A stretch of DNA of 6,112 nt from Candidatus Cloacimonadota bacterium. GTDB lineage: Bacteria > Cloacimonadota > Cloacimonadia > Cloacimonadales > TCS61. The translations under genes and the position numbers were made by a program. The stretch covers positions 1-6,112 of the forward strand of contig JAFGMF010000047.1 of the NCBI GenBank assembly GCA_016927675.1. The letters are read 5' to 3'. The notes beneath the pieces are model-generated. The model saw only the letters and a program-made list of their open reading frames with translations. It was not told the origin of the DNA and ran no database searches. Numbering within the stretch: the stretch's first letter is position 1; every line of letters starts with the position of its first letter. Below, in pieces: positions 1-5,857 of this stretch.

Positions 1-264
1 AAAGCCGGAAAACCAGGATGGGGCTGTATAATCCCGATCTATAATGTAATTCTGCAGATGGAAATAGCTGGTCGTCCCGGCTGGTGGTTTTTACTCATGT
101 TTATTCCTGGAGTAAACATTGTTATCAGTATCATTGTTCTTCTGGATATTGCCAAAGCTTTTGGCAAAGGTACCGGATTCGGTATTGGTTTGATTCTGCT
201 CGGGTTCATTTTCTTCCCGATTCTTGCTTTTGGCGATGCCAAGTATATCGGGATCCAGCGATAG
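1..264 (+). CDS. DUF5684-type small membrane protein, C-terminal part (5' end outside window)
   Basis: The reading frame is open from base 1 and continues upstream of the ATG at 58, so this is the C-terminal 87 residues of a longer protein, not a gene starting at 58. The residues before that ATG (KAGKPGWGCIIPIYNVILQ) are the conserved start of the DUF5684 domain, followed by the family-typical IAGRPGWW, a hydrophobic segment with IPGVN, then LAK/IAK-AFGKGTGFG and a second hydrophobic segment ending in FPILAFGDAKYIG. Two to three membrane segments are visible. The function of the family is unknown. As known to me, similar segments occur as stand-alone small membrane proteins and as extra membrane regions of some Bacteroidota signal peptidase I proteins, but no peptidase residues lie in this part. 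It ends 16 bp before a strong terminator, so it is the last gene of its transcript. Family call is from memory of the motif pattern; the missing N-terminus is unknown. Confidence 0.8.
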   Translation, partial: KAGKPGWGCIIPIYNVILQMEIAGRPGWWFLLMFIPGVNIVISIIVLLDIAKAFGKGTGFGIGLILLGFIFFPILAFGDAKYIGIQR

Positions 265-279
265 GTGAATTTTATTATT

Positions 280-310
280 ACAGGAGGTTGATCAACCTCC
301 TGTTTTTTTT
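280..310 (+). terminator. Intrinsic terminator after the DUF5684-type gene
   Basis: Bases 280-303 form a perfect 24-bp palindrome with left arm ACAGGAGGTTGA; in RNA this gives a 10-bp stem closed by a GATC loop. It runs directly into eight T residues (303-310). This is a textbook Rho-independent terminator for the plus strand. There is no A-rich run on the left side, so it should not work in the opposite direction. It isolates the upstream gene from mscS. Confidence 0.93.
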
Positions 311-378
311 ACATAAAATTTAAGCTAACAATTAGTTAATACATATTGAGAAGAAAATAATGTTATTCGGGAGGTAAG

Positions 379-1194
379 ATGATTGATGTGCAGGGTTTAC
401 TGGCTAAAGGACTGGAAAAATTAATTTTCTACGGTCCTAAATTGCTGATCGCGATAGTAGTATTGATCGTGGGATTATGGATAATTAATACTGTATTAAA
501 GCTGATTTTTAAGAAAATGCCTGCTTCTCGTTTTGACCCGACTTTGACCAGCTTTCTGAAAAGCATCATCGGGATCGGTCTTAAAGTTATCCTGTGGATC
601 ACGGTTTTATCCATGCTTGGATTGAAGATGACCTCTTTTGTGGCACTGATCGGTGCCGCAGGTTTGGCTGTCGGTCTGGCGCTGCAGGGAAGCCTGGCCA
701 ATTTTGCAGGTGGCGTCCTGATAATGCTTTTCAAACCCTTTAAATTAGGCGATTATATTCAAACGGGTGGTAACTCAGGTACTGTGAATTCAATCCAGAT
801 TTTTAATACTATTCTTATTACACCGGACAATAAAACCATAATCATCCCCAATGGAGAAATTTCTAACACCAGTCTAACAAATTTCTCCACGCAGCCGATT
901 CGCAGAGTAGACCTGCAATTCGGGATAGGTTATGGTGATGACATCAAGAAAGCCAAAGAAATAATGCTCAAGGTAATCAGTTCCGATGAACGTATTTTAT
1001 CTGATCCTGCACCTCAGGTTGCATTATCTGAGCTGGGTGACAGCTCTGTGAATTTTGTTTTCCGCATCTGGTGTACAAGTGAAAATTACTGGGGACTATT
1101 TTTCGATATGCAGGAAAAGGTGAAATTGGAGTTTGACGCTAACGGGATTTCGATTCCATTTCCACAACGGGATGTTCATATTTACAATCATTAA
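379..1194 (+). CDS. mscS: Small-conductance mechanosensitive channel MscS
   Basis: This is an inner-membrane tension-gated channel that opens on hypo-osmotic shock and lets small solutes leave, as a homoheptamer. The 271 residues compare with 286 in E. coli MscS. Helices TM1 (about 17-42) and TM2 (about 62-82) precede the pore helix TM3 (about 86-118). TM3 carries the signature GAAGLAVGLALQGSL at 92-106: by alignment from memory, L96 and L100 match the E. coli pore-seal leucines L105 and L109, Q103 matches Q112, and G104 matches the kink glycine G113. The beta domain follows with FKLGDYIQTGG, GTVNSIQIFNT and the conserved IIIPNGEISN (about 154-163). The C-terminal alpha/beta domain ends with FDANGISIPFPQRDVHI, also as in E. 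coli. The start is supported by GGAGG at 370-374, four bases from the ATG. The gene stands alone between two terminators, so it is probably monocistronic with a promoter in 311-369, although I see no clear -35/-10 pair. Confidence 0.96.
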   Translation: MIDVQGLLAKGLEKLIFYGPKLLIAIVVLIVGLWIINTVLKLIFKKMPASRFDPTLTSFLKSIIGIGLKVILWITVLSMLGLKMTSFVALIGAAGLAVGLALQGSLANFAGGVLIMLFKPFKLGDYIQTGGNSGTVNSIQIFNTILITPDNKTIIIPNGEISNTSLTNFSTQPIRRVDLQFGIGYGDDIKKAKEIMLKVISSDERILSDPAPQVALSELGDSSVNFVFRIWCTSENYWGLFFDMQEKVKLEFDANGISIPFPQRDVHIYNH

Positions 1195-1213
1195 AGGAAA
1201 AATAATTTATTTC

Positions 1214-1245
1214 AGGGATCGGTATTTGTTGCTGATCCCTTTTTT
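1214..1245 (+). terminator. Intrinsic terminator after mscS
   Basis: AGGGATCGG at 1214-1222 pairs with CTGATCCCT at 1232-1240: nine base pairs including one G-U, with a further possible U-G closing pair. The loop is 7-9 bases, and a T run follows (1240-1245, then GTTT). It starts 20 bp after the mscS stop and 60 bp before the threonine aldolase ATG, so it separates the two transcripts. Confidence 0.88.
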
Positions 1246-1304
1246 GTTTATTTGACAAAAAAAGATTTATCAGAAAAACAGAATAAAAATCTTGGAGTAT
1301 TAAA

Positions 1305-2345
1305 ATGGAAAGGATAACAAAACGCGGATTTGCCAGTGATAATAACTCTGGGGTACATCCCGCCGTCATGAAAGCAATCAACGACGTGAATGAAGGCCAT
1401 GTAGTAGGTTATGGAGATGATCCGTTTACCGAAGAAGCGATCCGCATCCTTAAAAATCATTTCGGAGCTGATATTGACGCATATTTTGTCTTTAATGGAA
1501 CTGGTGCCAATGTTCTCAGTTTTGATGCTGTGAGCAAGGCATATAATTCCATTATTTGTACGGAAACATCTCATATAAACGTTGATGAATGCGGTGCTCC
1601 CGAAAGATTTACCGGATGTAAACTGTTGACCGTCCCCACTCCCGACGGAAAATTAACAGTCGAGAAAATAGCCAGTCATATGCATGGGTTCGATTTTGAA
1701 CATCACTCTCAGCCGGGAATCGTTTCTCTAAGCCAAGCAACGGAATTGGGTACGGTTTATCTGCCGGAAGAGCTTAAAATAATTTGTGATTACGCTCATC
1801 ACCATGGTCTCAAAGTTCATATGGATGGTGCCAGAATATGTAATGCAGCAGCAAGTCTTGATCTTTCTTTACGAGCAGTCAGCAGAGATGCGGGGATAGA
1901 TGTACTCTCTTTTGGTTTGACCAAGAACGGAGCAATGCAGTGTGAGCTGGTGATATTTTTTGATCAGGCTTTGTCTGCTGATTTTAAGTATCTGCGCAAG
2001 CAGGGGATGCAACTTGGTTCAAAAATGCGTTTCATGTCTGTTCAGTTGACTTCTCTGCTTTCAGATGATCTCTGGCGTCAGAATGCGTTACACTCAAATC
2101 GGATGGCAGCACTTCTGGCAGAAGAAGTTGTAAAAATCCCTAGGGTAAAAATAACCCAGAAAGTTGAAGCGAACGGAGTATTCGCTGTGATCCCCAGATC
2201 AGTAATTCCGCTTCTGCAGAAGGAATTCTTTTTCTATGTCTGGGATGAAAGCAGATCAGAAGTTCGCTGGATGACATCTTTTGATACTCAGGAAGAAGAT
2301 GTCTACAAATTTACTGCATTACTTGCCGAATTAGTAGCCAGATAA
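1305..2345 (+). CDS. ltaE: Low-specificity L-threonine aldolase (PLP-dependent)
   Basis: This cytosolic enzyme cleaves L-threonine (and usually L-allo-threonine) to glycine and acetaldehyde. It is a fold-type I PLP enzyme of the beta-eliminating lyase/threonine aldolase family (PF01212). The 346 residues are full length for the family. Visible hallmarks are FASDNNSGVHPAV at 9-21, GYGDDPFTEEA at 35-45, NGTGAN at 64-69 (cofactor phosphate region), H90 in TSHINVDECGAPE (the histidine expected to stack on the PLP ring), SQATELGTVY at 143-152, HMDGAR at 172-177 (D174 for the pyridine nitrogen) and LSFGLTKNG at 201-209 with the Schiff-base lysine K207. The pattern fits the clade with an SFGGTKNG lysine motif, here with Leu for the second Gly. 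The start is set by GGAG at 1294-1297, seven bases from the ATG. A 54-bp gap without a terminator leads into the next PLP gene, suggesting co-transcription. All catalytic residues appear intact; exact stereo-specificity cannot be read from sequence. Confidence 0.93.
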   Translation: MERITKRGFASDNNSGVHPAVMKAINDVNEGHVVGYGDDPFTEEAIRILKNHFGADIDAYFVFNGTGANVLSFDAVSKAYNSIICTETSHINVDECGAPERFTGCKLLTVPTPDGKLTVEKIASHMHGFDFEHHSQPGIVSLSQATELGTVYLPEELKIICDYAHHHGLKVHMDGARICNAAASLDLSLRAVSRDAGIDVLSFGLTKNGAMQCELVIFFDQALSADFKYLRKQGMQLGSKMRFMSVQLTSLLSDDLWRQNALHSNRMAALLAEEVVKIPRVKITQKVEANGVFAVIPRSVIPLLQKEFFFYVWDESRSEVRWMTSFDTQEEDVYKFTALLAELVAR

Positions 2346-2399
2346 AACATCCAGAAATAGTTATTAGAATTCTTTCGGGATAGAGGGGTTTTTAATCAC

Positions 2400-3512
2400 A
2401 TGAAAGAAGAATTAAAGGAAAAGCTGAAATGTTATCTCTGCGGAGAAGAATACGAACCTGCAGCCAAAATTTGGCGTTGTTCCTGTGGAGGATTTTTTGA
2501 TCTTGTTTTCACTCCGCTGGTAGATTTTAAATCAATAAGTTCAAAAGAATATGATCTCTGGCGTTATCGGGAAGCGCTACCTATTAGTAATGATACTGAA
2601 ATTATCAGTTTTCAGGAAGGTTTTACTCCGCTGCTGGAAATTGAATTTTCGGGAAGAAAGATCCATGTTAAACAGGAATATCTTTTCCCGACTGGTTCCT
2701 TTAAAGATCGTGGCGCTGCAGTTTTAGTAAATAAACTGAGAGAATTGAATATCGTTAGGGTTATAGAGGATTCTTCCGGTAATGCCGGAGCAGCGCTGGC
2801 TGCATATTGTGCCCGGGCCGGGATAGAATGTGAGATTTTTGCATCCTGTGATACTGCTCCCGGGAAGCTGGAGCAGATCAAAAGTTATGGCGCACTGCTC
2901 AATCTGAATGCAGAAACAAGACAACATGCAGCTGAGTTGGCTTTGGAAAAAGCGAAAACCACCTATTATGCCAGCCATAGCTGGAATCCTTATTTTTTTC
3001 AGGGTACAAAAACTTTTGCCTTTGAGATTTGTGAACAGTTGAACTGGGAATCTCCTGATATTCTGGTATTACCTGTAGGTAACGGTACTTTATTGCTGGG
3101 TGCATATCTTGGATTTAAAGACCTGATCAGGGCAGGGATAATAAAGCGATTGCCCCGACTGATCGGAGTCCAGTTGGAAAGCTGTTGCCCCGTATATAGA
3201 TCTTTTAATAATTTGCCTGAACAAAATTTTAGGATTGATCAGATCAAATCAGGCCGTGGAATTGCCATATCTGCTCCGATCAGAATAAAACAGATAGTAT
3301 CGGCGATCAGGGAAAGCGGAGGAGATATTATCTGTGTAAGTTCTCAACAGATAAATAAATATCAGCGATTACTCGCAGAAATGGGATTTTATCTCGAATC
3401 AACAGCAGTAATCGCTTTCGCCGGTTTGGCAGAAAATAGGGAGTTAATGTCTTCCGCTGGATCTATCATTACAGCGTTTACGGGGCATGGACTGAAAGAG
3501 TCCAGGCGATGA
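2400..3512 (+). CDS. Threonine-synthase-like PLP enzyme with N-terminal zinc ribbon
   Basis: This is a fold-type II PLP enzyme (tryptophan synthase beta superfamily) of 370 residues, closest in style to the short Thermus/archaeal threonine synthases. Those convert O-phospho-homoserine to threonine. Cys11, Cys14, Cys27 and Cys29 (CxxC...CxC) form a likely zinc ribbon, as in several archaeal-type threonine synthases. The catalytic part shows EGFTPLL at 73-79, PTGSFKDRG at 97-105 with PLP lysine K102, DSSGNAGAALAAY at 124-136, the segment SHSWNPYFFQGTKTFAFEI at 192-210, PVGNGTLLLG at 225-234 (cofactor phosphate loop) and a C-terminal TAFTGHGLK at 358-366, the typical threonine synthase ending. 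The weak Shine-Dalgarno GAGGGG (2383-2388) lies 11 bases from the ATG, on the long side. The gene follows threonine aldolase and no homoserine dehydrogenase or kinase is in view. Many proteins with the SHSWNP...TKTFAFEI and GNGTLLLG pattern are only called PLP-dependent enzymes; cysteate synthase or another beta-replacement lyase remains possible. I therefore give no gene symbol. Confidence 0.82.
   Translation: MKEELKEKLKCYLCGEEYEPAAKIWRCSCGGFFDLVFTPLVDFKSISSKEYDLWRYREALPISNDTEIISFQEGFTPLLEIEFSGRKIHVKQEYLFPTGSFKDRGAAVLVNKLRELNIVRVIEDSSGNAGAALAAYCARAGIECEIFASCDTAPGKLEQIKSYGALLNLNAETRQHAAELALEKAKTTYYASHSWNPYFFQGTKTFAFEICEQLNWESPDILVLPVGNGTLLLGAYLGFKDLIRAGIIKRLPRLIGVQLESCCPVYRSFNNLPEQNFRIDQIKSGRGIAISAPIRIKQIVSAIRESGGDIICVSSQQINKYQRLLAEMGFYLESTAVIAFAGLAENRELMSSAGSIITAFTGHGLKESRR
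3488..3504. repeat. Small inverted repeat at the 3' end of the threonine-synthase-like gene
   Basis: TGGACT at 3488-3493 and AGTCCA at 3499-3504 form a six-base-pair stem with a five-base loop inside the last codons of the plus-strand gene. It is the only hairpin I find near the convergent gene ends. No T run follows on either strand, so it does not meet the criteria for an intrinsic terminator. It might stabilise a 3' end or be chance. Confidence 0.3.
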
Positions 3513-3521
3513 TTAGCCGAA

Positions 3522-3794
3522 CTATTTCAATAAAATAATCTTCTGAATATCCTTTCTGCCATTGTTTTTAAGTTGCACAAGATAAATACCGGAACTCTGA
3601 TTCAAAGCATTCCAGGTTATCTGATAAATACCTGCAGATTTATCTTCTCTGATCAGATTATCGATTACTTCACCCTTAAGATTAAAAACCGTCAGTTCAG
3701 TCCAGCCTTCTTGATTCAGGCTATAGGTTATCGTTGTTTCCGGATTAAAGGGATTAGGATAATTCCTTATTAATCCGAATGCGTTTGCACAAGG
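3522..3794 (-). other. T9SS type A sorting domain (C-terminal part of the 773-aa protein)
   Basis: Residues about 684-773 contain NYPNPFNPETTITYSL, then LTVFNLKGEVI and SSGIYLVQLKNNG, the standard layout of the Por secretion system C-terminal sorting domain (TIGR04183, related to the FlgD Ig-like fold). In known systems this domain targets cargo through the type IX outer-membrane translocon, after which it is usually removed. Its presence implies that the genome encodes PorT/Sov-type machinery elsewhere. Confidence 0.9.
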
Positions 3795-5843
3795 CAGTTC
3801 GGCTGGTGGGGAAGATGTAGTGATGGAAATCGAACCGTTGCTGGTGTTTTCAAGATAATCGGTTTCATTTACATAGAACTCGGTAAAAGCCAACTCGGTG
3901 AAATCTCCGGAATTGCCGGTGATGAGGAAGTTTAAATATGCTACAATTCCGCTGCCGCTGAACAGATCCTGATTGGCATAGAACACCAGAATCAACTGAC
4001 CCGGATTGCCGCTGTTAACCTGAAATCCGTAATTTTCATCAGCAAGGATTCCCTCTTCTATACTTGCACCGGTAGCGATGGCTACAGTTTCATCAAAAGT
4101 AATGGTAATATCCATTCCTTCCAGGTCTTCCAGGTCATTTACTGTTAATGGAACTGTGATTGATTCGTTGTAAGAGGCTTCGATTTCCGGCAAGGAAGCA
4201 GAAGTTTCCTGGCGCTCATTTATAATGGTATTTTTGCTGATAGCTTCAGAATCCGGAGACCAGTTACCGGTTACATCGCCCAGTCTGATCCCGATAAAAT
4301 CCTGGTTTTCCATGTCATTGAACAGAGGTTGATATACTCTGGTGGTATCAAATATTATTGGAGGCCAGTTTTCACATTCTTCGATCTGTTCCGGGACGAA
4401 GATCCAGTCGGTTCCGCTGTTCAGATCGGAGATAATCTGAGCAGCATAACGGGCGATCCTGGAAGCATCGGTTCCGCTTATGCTGCCATTCATGGTAACA
4501 TCTGCCGCTATCTGTTCCAAACAATTGAATTCATATAGCGAAGCCGAAAAGCGTGCGACCCGGGAAGCGTCAGTTCCGCTTAATCCGGCCAGGTCGGTAT
4601 TTTTGCTGACCGAAGTGAAATAGTTTCCACCGGGCAGTGCAGAAAACAGGTAATTACCCGAATTATCACTACCTGTGATCTGGTAATCATCACCCTGCAG
4701 AAAGATCTCTGCAGAAGATATTGGCAGGTAACTGAAGAAATAGGAAATATTGCCTGAGATATCAAAGGCATTGTCAATGATCATAAGCAGGCAGCTGTTG
4801 TACGGTACTGGCTGCTCATTGATCGTAGCGGCAGTGATTTCGATCTCTGTATCTGCTCCGGCAGGAGCTTCAGCCGATACGGTGAAATTTATAAAAACGA
4901 TCGTTCCTGAGCCGGAGAAAAGATTGGAATTGGCATAAATGGTGATTGTTAGTTCTCCGGGAATAGTATTATTATAAAATAGCGAATATCCGTAACCTGA
5001 TAATTCACTGTTTTCCAGAGTGACGTTATCAACGGTCAGAATGGTTTCATCAAAAGAGAAAATCAGATCAATCCCTTCCACTAATTCTTCATCCGGATTC
5101 AGTAGTGCAACAGGAAGAGATAGAACAGATCCCGGTACAACCTGAAGAGACTCGGGAAGCATGATTTCCATTTGTGTGATCAACGTTAGGATGAAGTTCA
5201 GTCCACCGGTATTTTGATCTTCAATCACTTCCACCAGTGGATAATTCTGAGGTTCGGAGTAATAGCCCTCAAGACTTGCAGTAACTTCGTACTCTCCCGG
5301 TGCCAGGTACAGCAGGAATGCCCCGTTCGCTCCAGGATGAGTGGAGAAATTTCCAGCATGAATCTCCACATCTTCCATATTACCCGGACCAACCAGAGTA
5401 ATCATTCCGCCGATACTGCCCAGGGCAGCGAAAACCGTTAAATCAAAAGGATCATAGGGAGTGCCGATGGTTACATTATCGGCAAAACTAACCACTCCTT
5501 CGCATTGATAGATATTATCTGACAGATGATCGTAGATTTTAAAGTTAATTTCCTGACCAATATCCTGTTGATTCCCGACAATAGTGAAATACCAGAAGCC
5601 ATCATAGTAAGGAGGATTGCTTTCCTGCCATACACCCAGGCTGCGGCAGTCTGATTCTCCGCCCGGACCAAAGGCTGCTGCCATGTTTTCCTGATCAGGT
5701 TCAAAAGTAACATAATTGAAATTTATCTCTGCCATAACAACCATCGAATATTCTGTTCCGGTTATAGGAACCCAGTCTGGCGGATCAGCCGCCAAAACGG
5801 AGATCATCAGACAGACAAGTGAAAAAACTGCACACCTTTTCAT
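3522..5843 (-). CDS. Secreted multidomain cohesin/dockerin-like protein with T9SS type A sorting domain
   Basis: This 773-residue protein is predicted to be exported and anchored or released by type IX secretion. Order of parts: Sec signal peptide (1-19, MKR then a hydrophobic core ending VLAA, no lipobox); N-terminal beta domain of no family I recognise (about 22-140); carboxypeptidase-regulatory-like beta sandwich (about 143-220); first cohesin-like domain (about 226-343, containing FDETILTVDNVTL and ANSNLFSGSGTIVFINF); second regulatory-like domain (about 360-412); two dockerin-like SGTDASR repeats (about 414-434 and 447-468) and a short LGDVTGNW piece (521-528); second cohesin-like domain (about 550-675, FDETVAI and ANQDLFSGSGIVAYLNF); sorting domain (about 684-773) with NYPNPFNPETTI at 694-705 and the closing SSGIYLVQL. 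No enzyme domain is visible, so a structural, binding or scaffolding role at the cell surface is inferred. The start is supported by GAGG five bases upstream (5849-5852). It follows another secreted-type gene by 14 bp, probably as one operon. Domain boundaries are by eye; the cohesin call rests on pattern similarity. Confidence 0.88.
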   Translation of the reverse strand: MKRCAVFSLVCLMISVLAADPPDWVPITGTEYSMVVMAEINFNYVTFEPDQENMAAAFGPGGESDCRSLGVWQESNPPYYDGFWYFTIVGNQQDIGQEINFKIYDHLSDNIYQCEGVVSFADNVTIGTPYDPFDLTVFAALGSIGGMITLVGPGNMEDVEIHAGNFSTHPGANGAFLLYLAPGEYEVTASLEGYYSEPQNYPLVEVIEDQNTGGLNFILTLITQMEIMLPESLQVVPGSVLSLPVALLNPDEELVEGIDLIFSFDETILTVDNVTLENSELSGYGYSLFYNNTIPGELTITIYANSNLFSGSGTIVFINFTVSAEAPAGADTEIEITAATINEQPVPYNSCLLMIIDNAFDISGNISYFFSYLPISSAEIFLQGDDYQITGSDNSGNYLFSALPGGNYFTSVSKNTDLAGLSGTDASRVARFSASLYEFNCLEQIAADVTMNGSISGTDASRIARYAAQIISDLNSGTDWIFVPEQIEECENWPPIIFDTTRVYQPLFNDMENQDFIGIRLGDVTGNWSPDSEAISKNTIINERQETSASLPEIEASYNESITVPLTVNDLEDLEGMDITITFDETVAIATGASIEEGILADENYGFQVNSGNPGQLILVFYANQDLFSGSGIVAYLNFLITGNSGDFTELAFTEFYVNETDYLENTSNGSISITTSSPPAELPCANAFGLIRNYPNPFNPETTITYSLNQEGWTELTVFNLKGEVIDNLIREDKSAGIYQITWNALNQSSGIYLVQLKNNGRKDIQKIILLK
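3819..4196 (-). other. Second cohesin-like domain (residues about 550-675)
   Basis: The domain has a beta-sandwich pattern with the cohesin hallmarks: an opening strand with ITVPLTVND, LEGMDITITFDETVAI, then NPGQLILVFYANQDLFSGSG and AYLNFLITG. It is an evident but diverged copy of the first cohesin-like domain in the same protein (compare ANSNLFSGSGTIVFINF). Cohesins bind dockerins in cellulosomes; many cohesins outside cellulosomes have unknown partners. Confidence 0.7.
4453..4480. repeat. Direct repeat copy A encoding a dockerin-like SGTDASR motif
   Basis: These 28 bases match 4555-4582 at 24 of 28 positions, offset by 102 bp (34 codons). They encode the SGTDASR-[IV]-AR motif on the minus strand, so the repeat reflects duplication of the dockerin-like unit rather than a mobile or regulatory repeat. 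Confidence 0.75.
4555..4582. repeat. Direct repeat copy B encoding a dockerin-like SGTDASR motif
   Basis: This is the partner of the repeat at 4453-4480, with four mismatches over 28 bases, within the first dockerin-like unit of the minus-strand secreted protein. Confidence 0.75.
4815..5168 (-). other. First cohesin-like domain (residues about 226-343)
   Basis: The pattern is LQVVPGSVLSLPVALLNPD (opening strands), GIDLIFSFDETILTVDNVTL, then IPGELTITIYANSNLFSGSG and IVFINFTVSA, ending with a strand containing IEITAATINE. This is the usual order of conserved strands in cohesin-type domains (PF00963-like). It lies between the two carboxypeptidase-regulatory-like domains. Binding partners cannot be read from the sequence. 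Confidence 0.72.
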
Positions 5844-5857
5844 ATCTTCCTCATTGT

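Larger units (their letters stand above)
4440..4602 (-). other. Dockerin-like EF-loop pair (residues about 414-468)
   Basis: The second repeat reads DVTMNGSISGTD at 448-459, a 12-residue EF-hand-type loop with D448, T450, N452, S456 and D459 at loop positions 1, 3, 5, 9 and 12, followed by a helix ASRIARYAAQI as in dockerin F-helices. The first repeat (414-434) keeps SGTDASRVARF but has Lys at loop position 1 and Leu at position 5, so it may bind calcium poorly. The repeats are 34 residues apart. Confidence 0.68.

Noticed and set aside
58..264. A complete 68-residue protein starting at the ATG at 58
   Set aside because: The frame is open upstream to base 1 and those upstream residues are conserved family sequence, so the ATG is an internal methionine. 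No Shine-Dalgarno precedes it.
308..347. Possible promoter for mscS (TTTACA at 308-313 and A/T-rich DNA to 347)
   Set aside because: The TTTACA overlaps the T run of the terminator and the -10 candidates match at only two or three of six positions. In A/T-rich intergenic DNA this is not distinguishable from chance.
1252..1290. TTGACA at 1252-1257 as a -35 box for the threonine aldolase operon
   Set aside because: The -35 match is perfect, but no TATAAT-like hexamer lies at 15-19 bases; the nearest A/T-rich candidate is about 26 bases away. Promoter consensus in this lineage may also differ, so I do not call it.
2612..3105. Minus-strand open frames inside the threonine-synthase-like gene
   Set aside because: They lie wholly within a gene with clear catalytic motifs on the other strand, have no recognisable domain and no good ribosome binding site; they are shadows.
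3488..3504. Bidirectional terminator between the convergent genes
   Set aside because: The six-pair stem is inside the coding sequence and has no following T run on either strand.
3522..5843. Adhesin or enzyme function for the 773-residue protein
   Set aside because: No catalytic domain or known adhesin family motif is visible; only scaffold-type modules can be supported.
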